Source: Xiphophorus maculatus (taxonomy: Eukaryota; Chordata; Actinopteri; Cyprinodontiformes; Poeciliidae). Taken from it: DNA of 64,000 nt. Made by a program: the position numbers and the translations under genes. Under the pieces are notes generated by a model that worked only from the letters and a program-made list of their open reading frames with translations, was not told the DNA's origin and ran no database searches. Of this stretch, positions 14,588-26,450 are shown in pieces. The DNA lies in assembly GCF_002775205.1 (NCBI RefSeq), contig NC_036460.1, positions 14,970,402 through 15,034,401 on the forward strand, given 5' to 3'. How positions within the stretch are numbered: position 1 is the first letter of the stretch; every line of letters starts with the position of its first letter.

Positions 14588-15387
14588 ATGGAACAAACAG
14601 GTATATATTTTTATATATGGATATATGTATTTGTTTATTTTTAGTGAAAAACCAACCTGCAATTTTAATTATCTCTCGATCTTTAAACTATGTTCAGTGA
14701 ACATAGTTTCAAGGCAACAGTGGGGAGCAGCGGCCCCGAAGCAAAAGGAGAGCCTGGAAGGTCCAGCCCAGAGAGTTGTGATACACCACACTGCCCTCCA
14801 GAGCTGCAAAGGCCTGGCAGAGTGTACAGATGAGCTTCTGGCAATCCAGAGGCTTCACATGAAGGAAAGACACTTTGATGACATTGGGTATAAGTGAGTA
14901 TATTTTCCTTTTATTGTTCTAAATGTTAAGGAAACATAATTTTTGAAGTGAACATATGTTGTGGTAATTTTTTATTTTTAGTTTTCTTGTTGGCGGAGAT
15001 GGGAGTCTATTTGAGGGCCGAGGTTGGGGTGTGATGGGAGCGCATACCAAAGGTCACAACGGTGACTCCCTGGGAATTGCTTTCATGGGCAATTTCAACA
15101 GTAAGCACTCCTTTTGGATTTATCAACAATGGGACAGAATAGAGGTGTTAAATGCTGACTAATCTCTTAACCATGTGGATAATAAAGATCGCCTTCTTCT
15201 TGTATTTTCAGATGACACACCAAGCGAAGAGGCAATATTGTCAGTCAAACAGCTGCTAATGTCTGGAGTTTTACAAGGCTTCATCCGACCAGAGTTTGCC
15301 CTGTATGGCCACAGGGATTTAGGAGCTACACAATGCCCTGGAGAAAATCTTTATGCTGCACTATCACAACTGAGAAGCTCAACTTAA
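14588..15387 (+). CDS. pglyrp5: Short peptidoglycan-recognition protein / N-acetylmuramoyl-L-alanine amidase, four exons
   Basis: Exons are 14588-14600 (13 nt), 14698-14893, 14982-15100 and 15212-15387. The joins are in phase and give 167 aa. Almost the whole protein is one PGRP/amidase-2 domain: SRQQWGA near residue 9, VIHHT (33-36), DIGYNFLVGGDG (66-77), GHNGDSLGIAF (94-104) and GHRDLGATQCPG (142-153). The zinc ligands of catalytic PGRPs are present: His34, Tyr69, His143 and Cys151. The family's conserved disulfide pair is Cys41/Cys47. The protein should therefore cut the amide bond between muramic acid and L-Ala of bacterial peptidoglycan. There is no signal peptide (the start is MEQTVNIVSR), which fits an intracellular fish PGRP of the pglyrp5 type and not secreted PGLYRP1. 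An upstream exon adding a leader cannot be fully excluded. Orthology within the family is inferred from length and the missing leader. Confidence 0.9.
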
Positions 15388-15393
15388 AATAAA
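15388..15393 (+). terminator. AATAAA directly after the pglyrp stop codon
   Basis: The hexamer begins at the base right after the TAA stop (15385-15387). If used, the 3' UTR would be only about 15-30 nt. A more distal signal may be the main one. Confidence 0.35.
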
Positions 15394-15599
15394 CTCCTGA
15401 GGGAAAGAGAGAAAGGAGAAGACTAAACTATGAATTTCTTTCAACCCTTAACCAGGGTCATGAGGGTAGAACTCATATATTTTTTATCTGCTGCTGTCAA
15501 AACGCCAAGACCGTTTCATGCCAACGACAAGTAACCCGTAACACTAAGATACTGGCAGTTGAAACTTTCCTGTAAGTTCAGTAAGTTGTGAGGTGGAAA

Positions 15600-15775
15600 C
15601 TCCAGAGATTGGGCAAGACATCCCAAAAGTGCTCAATTGAATTGAAATCAGAGGAATCTGGAGGCCAAGTCAATACCTCAGGCATGTTGTTCTGCTCCTC
15701 AAACTAGTCCTGAATAGCTTTTGTTTTGCTACAGAGTGTATTATCGTGGTGAAAGAGGTCACAGGCAGCAGGATA
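15600..15775 (-). mobile_element. Decayed DNA-transposon fragment
   Basis: The sequence (GTGCTCAATTGAATTGAAAT, then GGAGGCCAAGTCAA) matches the pattern of a widespread fish interspersed repeat, probably the minus strand of a Tc1-like transposase region. No termini were located. Assignment is from memory of the pattern. Confidence 0.45.
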
Positions 15776-17600
15776 TACTGCTTTCATGAACATTCACCCG
15801 CACCTTCTTTCATTTCTCCTTGGAGCAGTTCTGAAAGATTGAATTTGAGCAACAGTTGCTGTCTTTTATTTGATCGACGCACATTGATCATAATGGGCAG
15901 GGATCATATCCCCGACTCCAATATTTCTCTGCCTGGCTTTCTAACCCCTGATAGAGATTTAAGGAAGAGCCGCAAAAGCAAGTGAGGTGGATTAGCTGTG
16001 CTCCCAACAGTTGGTGATGTCATTTGGGACAATATTATCACTGCTGCCCAGAAATTTAAAATGTAGCGTGTCGTGACAGTCATGAGACTGTCATACAGCA
16101 ACAGTCTTTAGTCAGAGGGCTCTTCAGAGTTGCTGTGAGACTGACTGCCACCTATGAAGTTTGAGGAAAAACTTTCTATTGCTGTTTAAGATCTTAGTTC
16201 TACTAACAAGAGCTGTGGTGAAGAGATAATTTGTGTTATTGACTTTCCTGTCAGTAGTTGTAATGTAATGTCCAAACTGTATCGTACCTCAGCCTGTAAG
16301 GTTTGTGCTTCTCCACCAGAGGGAGCAATGATAAAGGATGAGATTTAAAAAGGGGCTCCTTATCTGCAACACTAAAACCTCAATGTTTTCTGTTGTACTA
16401 TTGACCAATTACTTGCGTCCAGCTACAATACGACTATAAAATTCTATTTAATTATTGATTCTAACATAATGGGTGCCGGCAAATATAAATTCATATACAA
16501 TATTTATTCATGTGTTGTATTTTTTTAAATAGAAAATATTGTAAGATCGCTGCAGGATTTGTGGGTTTTTTATCTTTTACTGTTTTTTTTTTTCTTTTTT
16601 ACTTTAGCGCTCTACGCAAACATATCAGTGCTCAATTTTCACCATCTGAATCACAAATAAAGCAAAGTATATACAAAAGAAATCTTAGGAAAGAGCGATG
16701 CTGTTCTCAGGGTGTCTCTGAGATCATTCAAAACAAAACGAGACGTGAATTCATACGATAGGCAGAGGAAAAACATCCAAGAGGATTACAGCTGTTGGGG
16801 CAACGCTGCGCCTTTTCTGCAGGGCCAAAAGCATTCCCGACAAGTGCTCACTTGTGTAGCGCGGCGATAGTGCAGAGAGGCCTCCGTATCAACGTGACTC
16901 CTACATGCAGGAACAAATAGCATGTAGTTAGAAACGTTATGATATCTGCAGATGCATGGTGAAACTCAAACAAGGATTCTGATTGATGGAAACAAGCAAG
17001 CAAACACTCTTGATTATATCTAGTTTCGGTGCGATGTATAAATAAGGATTTTTTTATATGTATATCTGTATTGCGTATTTGCTTTCAGAACAAAAGAAAT
17101 GATTTTGTAGCACCGTTCACCCAATGAAAATATTTGCGCTTCTTGTATCTTGTCATCTATCCCAAATTCTTCAGATCTTCAAAAGCTCATTTGGTTTTTA
17201 TTCCTCAGATATTTTAAAGACAACTCAGTGCAGTAGTTGAAGTTTTGAAGAAACGCAAAAGCTCACCAAAAACAATTTTGTGCATAGAGAATAATGCAAC
17301 TGCGTGCCAAATGTAATTTAATCCAGGGATGTGTTTAAAGGATTCAAAAATGGACGCGACAGCAGATGACTTAGAGCCTCCAGAGCAGTTGGGATGCCAA
17401 CACATAATTTAAAGTGTTAAGATTTCTTATCTGCTTAACTTTATTTCCCCCCCTTTTTACCGAAAACCTTTTCATCTCCGAATTACGTAGTATGAACAGT
17501 TTAACTGTGAAGCAGTGTTTATAAATCTACATATTGGGTTTATTGTCCGTAGGACGAAAGTTGCCTCAAAATATAATCATGGTAAAAATAAAATAAAATG

Positions 17601-17637
17601 AAATAAAAAGTCTCAGGTTTTCTGAGACTTTTTATTT
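17601..17637. repeat. Perfect hairpin, 16-bp arms, 5-nt loop
   Basis: The arm at 17601-17616 is complementary to 17622-17637, around GTTTT. Confidence 0.8.
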
Positions 17638-18191
17638 TTAATCAGGTATGATTCGGTGTTAGTAAGGTTGTAAAACTATTTACTATATGTACAAAAGCAC
17701 ACAACTTATTAAATTACCAGTAACATCTTGAAGAGTTGAATTCTGAGGTACATATGCTAATGGAGAAATAAGGAGAAGGTGAGTCCAGCCCCGGGGAGAG
17801 GAGGGTATGAAGGGCTTGAGTTTCACCTCATCACTAAGTGTTATAATTGCAACTAAGAGTTCACCAATCAGTCATGCAGACTGACAGCGTGAACCTTTGT
17901 TTCTCTCCAGATTGTAGTGTCTGGTTTACAGTTTGGGTGGAACTTGTGCTACAGGCATTGTGGTATGAGTTATTTTTCATGTTGCTATTAAATTAGGTTT
18001 GGATGCATTGCTTCAGTCACCAAAGCAATTCTAGTCTATTATTTGAATTGACCGTGTACCTACTATCATTGGCACATTTTGCATTTAACACAACTTGTTT
18101 TATAGTTAATTAGTGAGAAAAATGAATTAATAAATTCCTGAAATTGGCTGTAAAACAAATTTGTTTTTTATAACACTCAAATCCGTTTCAC

Positions 18192-18366
<175 letters not shown>

Positions 18367-19161
18367 ATCCCCTGCAATGGTGTGACCTGTAAGTGTTGTT
18401 AGTGAAGAAGGAGGAGCTCAAGTGTACTTAGTTGTTCTCCAGAACAATTATCGTAAATCACAAATATTTGGGTTTGTATTGTTTGAAAATGTGTTTACTA
18501 GGCCTCATATATCAAAACTGGGTAGATTTGGATGTAAAGTTGTTGTGGAAAACACTCTCACAGAGGTTTGATGCTTTAAAATAGGCTTGATGTAAATGTT
18601 TTCTCATATTCTTAAGTTGGATGGCCTCACCCACAGATTTTACAATACTAAAAAAAACAAAAGAGTAAAAAAATACATTTGTCACACATGAAGTTGGCAA
18701 CATCCTAACAGTGAAACACAAACAAAACTTATAATATAGTTTTGCATGTAAAAAAAAAAGTCTGCAGATGTTATATTTTAATCCCATTCATCTCAGAATG
18801 TATTCATAAGTCACATAATAGAAATGATTTTGTTTATATCAGTTTATTGAAATTATCACGTTAAAACGAACTGTCCAGCACAACATTGTGCAGTGTTGCA
18901 CATGCCAAAATTAGGTCACACTGTTTCTTGGTCATGTAAAGCAGGATTTCTCCATGTGATCCAAGGATTACTCCCCAAGTTACCTCTTCACTTTGGCCCA
19001 TGTACGAATGTGAGCTTCCTGTGTGCAATTACACACAAACACCTACAGCACTATTTAATGTTTGGTCAGCAATTTATGTCAAACAAAGTCCAGAATCAAA
19101 TAGCAACTTTGTTTCAGAATAAGAATATCATCTCAGTTAAAGCTGAAAAAGAACATTTCTG

Positions 19162-19189
19162 AACTTTACACTTTCACAAGTGTAAAGTT
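19162..19189. repeat. Perfect hairpin, 12-bp arms, 4-nt loop
   Basis: AACTTTACACTT at 19162-19173 pairs with 19178-19189 around TCAC. Confidence 0.75.
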
Positions 19190-20029
19190 ATTCTCCTTCA
19201 GCATCCTCTCTCTTGTCACATAAGGAGGACTTTTCGTAAATTTCCACTCGTATTTAACGTAAAAGTCAATCCAATGATACAATTTAACGCCAGCTGTTGG
19301 AACATTTCAGCAACGAATCTCTGTGATCTTCAAATTCAACTGCTTAAATTAAATCATTAATTTAAAAAAACAACAATAAACATAAAGATATGTGGTTACA
19401 CTAAAGTCTTGACTAACTCAGTACTGTAAAAAGGTATTTAAGAATATTGGTAAGGATTAGGTATACTTGACCACTCTTTCATGTCTTCTTCATTTGTGAA
19501 TGCTTGCAATCACTGTGGCTCACTTGAGTCCAAGGGCCTTAGAAATAGCTCTTCCTCTTCAGGTTTTGAAAAGTGATTTTGTGTTTACTTTGATAATGGT
19601 TGGCATAAAAATTTGATTTACTATCCTTAAGAAAGAGAGAGAGAACAAATGTATATTTTCACATCACTGTTTCTGTGACACGTGCAGCTTGACTTTCTCA
19701 CCTGTGGAAATCTGAAAGCATGCGTGCAGTTGAAACATGTCTTCCGTCCTGAAATGAGCATCAAAACGATCCTGTTTTTCACAAATGTTTAATAAATAGA
19801 ACCAGAGTGCAGAAAATTAAAATTAAAAATGAAATGAAATAACCATAATCATTGAAAGTCACTAAACTTGTAGCATTAGTGACTGCCTGAGCATAACTAT
19901 CACCTTATAGAGATTCCCCTTTAAACATTTGTCACGCTGTTTACTGTTCGTAATATTTACAGTTAACACGATTCTAAACCTTTGAAATTCACTATTTAGG
20001 AAATTGTCATAAAAATATTCAAACGAAGG

Positions 20030-20272
20030 CTCATATTTGATTTAGAAGATCGATTTAATTGCCTCGGCATGGGCTTAGTTTGCTTATACCTTGGCCCAGC
20101 TTTGCCGGTGCTGCTGCTATTGCGCATGTGTTGGCAAGTTTTGGTCAGCACGTCCTTAGCTCGTCACCACTTTGAATCCGCTCATCGTTGCTCTATACGC
20201 GCTCAGTGACGCGCCCTCCCGCAGTTTCACGGGCAGCTCGACTGTAGGCAGCGACTGCGCGCACAAGTTGAG
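20030..20272 (+). promoter_or_regulatory. CpG-rich 5' region of the FoxG gene
   Basis: CpG density rises sharply over the last 200 bp before the ATG (for example GACGCGCCCTCCCGC near 20209) and stays high through the exon, as in CpG-island promoters of developmental regulators. No TATA box was identified. Confidence 0.5.
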
Positions 20273-21451
20273 ATGGAGGATTTAAAAACTCCGGAGCGAT
20301 TATTCCACAAGTCCTCTTTCAGCATCAGCAGTCTGCTGTGGAGAAGAGAAGGGATGGTGGATGACCAGGACTCGCCCTCTTCTCCTTCCCTTCATTCTGA
20401 GAAAACTTGTCAAGAGAACGTTGACAGCGACAAAAGCTGCGAAAACTCCAAACTAAGCTCTAAAAAGGATATCAAACCTCCGAAGCGAGAGGAAAATAAA
20501 AGGGAAGCAAAGAAAACAGAAGAGGAAGAAAGCGTCAAACCCGAGAAGCCTCCTTTTAGTTACAACGCGCTCATCATGATGGCGATCCGCCAAAGTCCAG
20601 AGCGACGGCTGACGCTCAACGGCATCTACGAGTTCATCATGAACAACTTCCCTTACTACCGACAGAACAGACAGGGATGGCAAAACTCAATCAGGCACAA
20701 CTTGAGTCTGAACAAGTGTTTTGTTAAGGTGCCGCGGCACTACGATGACCCCGGTAAGGGCAACTACTGGATGCTGGACCCCTGCAGTGACGATGTGTTC
20801 ATCGGCGGCACGTCTGGGAAACTCCGGCGCAGAGCCACGGTCAGTTCCAGGAGCAAACTTGGTCTGAAGAGAGGAGGGGGAGGTCGACTGATGCCCCCCA
20901 ACACGGCAGCCAGTGTTACATTAGCCGCAGCAAGCTCGTTTTACTGGCCGGTGCCGCCGTTCCTTCCTCTACAAGCACCGGTGCGCGCTCATGTCGGCGC
21001 GGGGACCTACCTGCGCGGCCAGCCGCGCCTGTCCAACCACGCTGCCTCGGTGGTTTCTCATCAGACTCGGCTGAGTGCAACAAGCACTGCAGACGCTGAC
21101 AGGTTCGTGCGGACGCGCCAGGAGATGTCCTACATCGGAGTCAGCTGCGCGCAGTCACGGCGCCATCAGATCGGCTCCGCCTGCGCCTCCTTCTCCGCCA
21201 CGTCCATCCCCGCGTGCACCCTGCCTTTGTCGGACCCGTGCTCATTTAACATGATCTCCGGACAGGCCAGCTACTTTTACTCCCACCAAATACCATGCGC
21301 AGCAGCATTTAGTCCGTGTCCGGAGGAGTGCGGTGCTTCCAAGACTGGACAGCTTTTGTCCAAGGCTGGGCACTCAGAACTGGGAGGATATTGTACTGAC
21401 TTTCCAAATTACTGCCCTCAAGTCAGCTCAAGCCCTTCTTTTGGGATATAA
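20273..21451 (+). CDS. foxg1: Forkhead transcription factor, FoxG1 family, intronless
   Basis: Single exon, 392 aa. The forkhead domain spans about residues 92-180 ([19 protein letters not shown] to DDVFIGG). The recognition helix [10 protein letters not shown] is at 138-147, and wing residues [19 protein letters not shown] are nearly identical to FOXG1. Other FoxG marks are the N-terminal SSFSISSLL (about 14-22; FOXG1 has SSFSINSLV, an eh1-like repressor motif), [11 protein letters not shown] after the forkhead (FOXG1: LYWPMSPFLSL), and [18 protein letters not shown] near the C-terminus (FOXG1: NPCSVNLLAGQTSYFFPH). FoxG1 is a mainly repressive nuclear factor controlling forebrain progenitors and works with Groucho/TLE. 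This copy lacks the long His/Pro/Gln run of mammalian FOXG1 and has a Ser/Lys/Glu-rich N-terminus instead. Substitutions in the forkhead (N for K, Q for E, R for K around residues 124-133) and divergent flanks mark it as a paralogue, such as fish foxg1c or foxg1d, not foxg1a. Which one cannot be settled here. Confidence 0.93.
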   Translation: MEDLKTPERLFHKSSFSISSLLWRREGMVDDQDSPSSPSLHSEKTCQENVDSDKSCENSKLSSKKDIKPPKREENKREAKKTEEEESVKPEKPPFSYNALIMMAIRQSPERRLTLNGIYEFIMNNFPYYRQNRQGWQNSIRHNLSLNKCFVKVPRHYDDPGKGNYWMLDPCSDDVFIGGTSGKLRRRATVSSRSKLGLKRGGGGRLMPPNTAASVTLAAASSFYWPVPPFLPLQAPVRAHVGAGTYLRGQPRLSNHAASVVSHQTRLSATSTADADRFVRTRQEMSYIGVSCAQSRRHQIGSACASFSATSIPACTLPLSDPCSFNMISGQASYFYSHQIPCAAAFSPCPEECGASKTGQLLSKAGHSELGGYCTDFPNYCPQVSSSPSFGI

Positions 21452-21527
21452 AAAAAAATGAGACTACGTCGGAAGAAAGAAAAAAAAACCCATCAGTGTA
21501 GCATTCATGAAAAACAGAAATTGAAGA

Positions 21528-21677
21528 AATAAAAAAAACAACTCAACCTAAACTGACAAGTGTATGTCTGCTGAAAGTTTTGCTATGAACGAATAACTTG
21601 CGAAAATGTTAAGTGTTATAGTAAGATGGAAATGCAACTCGAAGATTATTAATGCCAGGCAATATGTTGTAAATAAA
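21528..21677 (+). terminator. Poly(A) signals for the FoxG gene
   Basis: AATAAA at 21528-21533 and again at 21672-21677, about 80 and 220 nt past the stop. Confidence 0.55.
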
Positions 21678-22465
21678 GCAGTCTCTTGGTGCTTACACTA
21701 CTTAAGTTGTGCCTCAGTATCTGATTACGCACGCCTTTATCTCCAAACAAATGCGCATAATTATATTTAATAACAGTATAAAAGAGACAGAGAAATGATC
21801 TAAAAATAGAAAAATAACTAATAGTGCAACACTTTCTAGCTGAAACATACATTGTTATCGTGTATTATGTGTTATTATTTCCCACGCTTTCGCTTGGGTG
21901 TGTTCGAAGTTTTGTGCGCACGTTTGGTGAGCAGATGCCAAGTAAGTGCAAAAGGGATATCAGTGAGGAAAATGTTCGTTTGCAGTGATTCCTTTCTGCT
22001 CAGCGACACATTTCAGGTATAAATGCTGTTTTTAAAAGGAGTCCAGGCTAAATGTAAACTGCAAAGCGGCAAGAAAAATGTTTAGTTCAAAGAAAAGAAT
22101 TTAATTAGCCCAAAAGAGCCAAAAATAATTGTAAATTTAAAGATTGCTGATTGTATAAACATTGTGAAATTTAAAATTGTTCATTTGCTGCACTTATTCG
22201 GTTTCATCGTTGTTGCAACTAAAAAAAAAACATATTACATTCCTAGTTTAATTACTTTACATGTAATTAAACGATAAATAATGCATTTTAAATTGTGTTT
22301 TCTTCCCTCCTCATTAAAGCCTTATGCTGTTGTTGATTGTTCCTATTTGGCTTCGTTATTAAGCGTTTCACTCTGGAGATTTGAGCCCGCAAAAGGGAAA
22401 CAGATGGACTAAATTACCCGTTTAAAATAATATATGAATAGCAGCCTGTGAGTGGAATGTTTGTC

Positions 22466-22466
<1 letters not shown>

Positions 22467-22546
<80 letters not shown>
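22467..22546. repeat. (ATT)n microsatellite
   Basis: About 80 bp of uninterrupted ATT triplets. The poly-Tyr open frame over it is an artefact. Confidence 0.97.
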
Positions 22547-22547
<1 letters not shown>

Positions 22548-22984
22548 GTGATCCATTTCCAGTGGTGCAGATCTTCTTGATCAGTATTTGGCTATATGTC
22601 CTTTCATCACTGACTGTTAAACTTTCCCTCACCTTCCCTCCGCCGCCGCCCATCCTCCACAAATTAATACAAAAAAACCAAATGAGATCTTTGGGGAAAC
22701 AGATTAGAGCACCTCTCCCTGGACGGCTGCCTCGTCTTTAAACAAAAGCGCTTTTATGTAGAAAGACATCAGCCCGTCAGTCACAGTCGCTCTGTGGTTA
22801 AGGCAGACGGATCTGGATCAGGTAACTTCACTGTTGGCAAACTCGCTGTCTCGGTAGATGCAGGTGAATATTTTCATTAGTGGCATGAGTAATAGTGGCG
22901 GCGGGGAAAAAGAGTGGAGGACAGAGGTGGGAGTCAATAGGCGTACGAGGTGTTTTAATTGCATAAGGAGATGTGAGAAGATCT

Positions 22985-23065
22985 GGTTCTGCTAATCACC
23001 TTCCTGTAACATGTCTCCTGATAAACATAAATACTGAGCTAATTATTGTTTCATGAACAGAGCTT
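22985..23065. promoter_or_regulatory. Candidate FoxG downstream enhancer
   Basis: Contains CTAATCA, GATAAACATAAATA (a forkhead-type TAAACA core) and GAGCTAATTATTG (homeodomain core) within about 70 bp, 1.5 kb downstream of FoxG. Site clustering is seen directly. Enhancer function is speculation until conservation is tested. Confidence 0.2.
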
Positions 23066-25029
23066 GGTGCTGATGTCTGCGCTGACAGGGAACTGAAAAT
23101 GACAGAGATACCGAATTGTAGACACTTTAGAAAGGCTGTTTCTGGTTCTCCTTGCACATCAAAACTGCACAAATGTTTATGTTGCGTTCTGGAAGGTGCA
23201 GATTGATATGCTTCACTCTAACTGAAAAAGTTTTAATAACGCTTCAGCGGTTTTTACGTTGTTTTGTTTTTTTTACGGTAAAATCTCTAACTTCAATCTT
23301 ATATTGCAGTCTTTCATAAGGGTTAATGAAAAAAATACAAAAATGTTGCACACAAAAAAATGTTTAAAGTAGGGCGTGCATGTTGTGTGCACGTATTTGG
23401 ACTGTGAGAGACATAAAACTCCATGCAGAAAGTCATTGGTCGGGATTCAAACACGGAACTTTCTTGCCGCAAAGCAACTGGGCAAACTGCTCCATGGTGC
23501 AGTCATTGAGAATTCAGTCTGCTCAAAATCAAATCAAATCGATGCTTCCAATTACATAGATTCCAGCTTCATCCCCATTCTTATGAAGCCAAATTGAGAT
23601 CATTGTGAAATTTCAACTGGTGAAAAGTTGGCTAGTTAATAGACCGATTTTTGCAGCAGCCTCCCCTGCCCAACCTGAAAAAAGTTCATCATGTTTCATT
23701 TTCTGCAGAAAACCAGTTTTGAAATTAATCCTACATGATTTCCAGGTTGTGTCATATGTTGATAGTTCTGCTGAATAAATCTTTGTCTGGCCCATCTGAT
23801 TTAATGCTTGTTGCTCTCTTAATTAGGCAGCTGAAAAGTGTTTCCAGATTAGCTTCTGCTGTCCCATCAGCTGTAAGGTAACGCTGAGCTCTCCACATCT
23901 TAAGATTTGAGTCTCTTGGCTCTGGTGCGCTTCATAAAGGTATAGAACCGTGCACCCTGAAAATCAATCCCACACACTCACCTCCCTCGGCAACACACAG
24001 CCTGCCTTTATCTGCAGTAAGTGATTTCCTCAGGTAGATGTGTAACCTTTGGAACAAGGTGGGTGGGTTGAGCACCCATAGGCGTCTGTCTGTCTCTTGC
24101 CAGAAAGCCAATCTCTTAGTGTCTCATTGCTTCACCGTAGCATACATCCCCATGTCTCTCACTCTCTCTAACAGACACACTCACATTCACGATTTCCTGT
24201 TACTCTGTTAAAGACCATAACAAAGGCTTAACTGTTTGGATTGCAGTGTCAACCTAGCTGCTCCCTCATCCTTATTTATTTCCTCTGGGTTGTTCATACG
24301 CAGAAAAGGTTCATTCTGAAACATGTCCTCACACTTGAAAAATTAATCTCAGCTAATACTTCAATAATAGCCCTGGTAAGTCTTCAACCGACCTGAGACA
24401 AATCTGCATAGTGACTTTAGAACATAAAATCGAAAGTAACTTAATTGCCTGAAGTTATGTTTGGCATATTGACCAGCTACAAACGGTTAACAGTGTCTTC
24501 CGTATGTGAAATCTTCCTGAGAATAGGAGAAGTAAACTTCTGACATATAAAATCAATTCATCTTCTGTCATCTGTCTGATTGTATGTTGTAATACAAAAG
24601 TTGTGTATTTGTTTCACTCTGGATTGTTTTCATTTTTCCCTCACTGTTTGGGGTGAATTCCTGTTTATTTCTAAAGATCAGCATCAAACTCTGATTTGTT
24701 TATTTCTTACATTTTACTTTAGAAATCATTGTCACTTTTATTAATGCCTCTGTAAAGATGTCTTAAAGTCAAATTCATCTTTTGTTGCAGTTTCACGATG
24801 TCCAACTGAAAATAGAGAAATTCAGCTTTTGATTCTGAACATCTTTTTGTCGTTTTTAACATAATGGGGAACAATACAATGCATTGCAAATGCCTTTATA
24901 CCACTCAAACTGTGATGTAGTTTCACATTGCAATAAGACATAGCAGTTGATTTTTTTGTGAAACAAAAGAAGTGTATAAATAGAAAGTACAAGGAACATT
25001 TGGCATGAATATGTATTCAGTCCTCTCCA

Positions 25030-25640
25030 CTATACTAACAAACTAAATCCAGTCCTACCCAATGTATTCAGACTAACAAAGACCACCTGCATGCAATTTA
25101 ACCTCAGTATAAATCCAGCTGTTTTGTGACGATATTGGAGGTTTGTATGAGAACACTGGTGAACAGCATCATGAGGACCAAGGAGCACAGTGGACAGGTC
25201 AGGAACAAAGTTGTGGAAAAGGTTACGGTTAGCTTAGAAAATAATATCCCAGGCTTTCAACATCTGATGAGAATTTGCTCAACCCATTATCTGAAAATTA
25301 AATAACTAAGGCACAATCATAAACCTACCAAAACTGACAGGTTGGGAAAGGAGGTCAGTAGTATTCAGAGAGAAGCCAAGAGGCTCTGGAGGAGTTGCAG
25401 AGTTTGACAGCTCAGATGGGAGAATCTTTCCACCAGACAACTATTAGTTGTGCACTCAACACATTAGCCCTGTGTTTTACACAGTGGCAAAAAAAAAAAG
25501 ACATTATTCTCAAAAAGCCATTAAACGGCATTTTGGGGGTTTGCCACAAGCCATAGGGAACACAGTAAACATGTGGAGAATGCTACAAACATGACCAGAA
25601 TTCAAATCTTTAGAATCAGTGAGGGTCAATCCAACTGATC
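25030..25640 (+). mobile_element. Decayed Tc1-like transposon (transposase N-terminal half)
   Basis: On the plus strand, fragments of a fish Tc1 transposase can be followed through frameshifts. A MRTKEHSGQVRNKVVEK-like start near 25170 is followed by the helix-turn-helix region, LTG (about 25330), SREKPRGSGGVAEF/DSSDGRIF-type sequence (about 25360-25430) and the TTISCALNT-like region (about 25440). The copy has many indels, no intact frame and no evident termini. Confidence 0.7.
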
Positions 25641-26240
25641 AAATATGTATAGTTACACTTGAAAGTATTGTATGCTACCAAATAATGAGTTCAACCAGTC
25701 CTTCAAAACTGTGCTACTAAACACACTAGGGATATGAGGACAGAAGAAAGCATAAGAAAGGAGCCACATGACACTGACTATGCAAAACAGAATGGTCAAA
25801 GATTCTTCTTTCTTTTTGTTCAACCCTTATTAAATGTACAACAGTGATTTGTTTTTCCCTCCTTTAGTTATTCGTTCACATTCATTCTCCACTAAATAAA
25901 TGTACCGGTGCTCAAATTCAAGGCTGACTTTTATTCATGAATAAATTACAATAAATTTGTAATTTATTGTCATTGTTATAATTTTCAATGAAAAAATATT
26001 ATCTTTAGTAGTTGCAGTAGTAGTAGTAAAGTACATTTGAGAGTTACCAGTCGAAAAGCAATTTAGTTTCATCATATATGCGAGTAATGTGTAAAAAAAA
26101 AAAAAAGCAACGCCTGTTATTTAATAATTCAAAATAGCCCAAGTTTAAAAGAACATTCACATTATTATTGAACATTTTTAAAACATTTGTCGGGACTCAG
26201 TGAGAAATACACAAAATAAAGTTTTTGTAAAAAAAAAAAA

Positions 26241-26450
26241 AAGAAAGAAAAAAGAGAGAGTTCTGTGTTCGTGAATGAGAGGCCATCTGCTGTAACCCGG
26301 TAGTTATATCAACAGCTTCAAGCGCGTATTAAGTAACCCGGAAGTCACTTCAAACACGCGAGTCAGTCTGTATCGTTGTCGTTACGAAGCTACCGGTGGA
26401 GATAAGCGCTGTATTAATTACAAAGACTGACTCAATAGTCTATCAATAAT
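26241..26450 (+). promoter_or_regulatory. snrpd2 promoter and 5' UTR
   Basis: CpG-enriched segment just before exon 1's donor. It contains CCGGAAGT at 26338-26345, a consensus ETS/GABP site typical of housekeeping promoters, and no TATA box. The transcription start is probably between about 26345 and 26400. Confidence 0.5.

Larger units (their letters stand above)
21680..26240. other. Intergenic spacer FoxG to snrpd2
   Basis: Holds the ATT microsatellite (22467-22546), a stretch with homeodomain/forkhead-like sites near 22985-23065, and a Tc1-like relic (about 25030-25640). Parts of 22.7-24.2 kb are less AT-rich and could carry FoxG enhancers. That is inference. No gene was recognised. Confidence 0.5.

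Noticed and set aside
20453-20683. Minus-strand frame of 76 codons
   Set aside because: It is antisense to the forkhead domain.
20273-21451. FOXA3 as the identity of the forkhead gene, suggested by human 19q13.32 synteny
   Set aside because: The forkhead and C-terminal motifs are FoxG-type ([19 protein letters not shown], the YWP and SYF motifs), not FoxA.
22448-22741. A 97-codon frame with a long poly-Tyr run
   Set aside because: It is a product of the ATT microsatellite; the flanks have no coding character.
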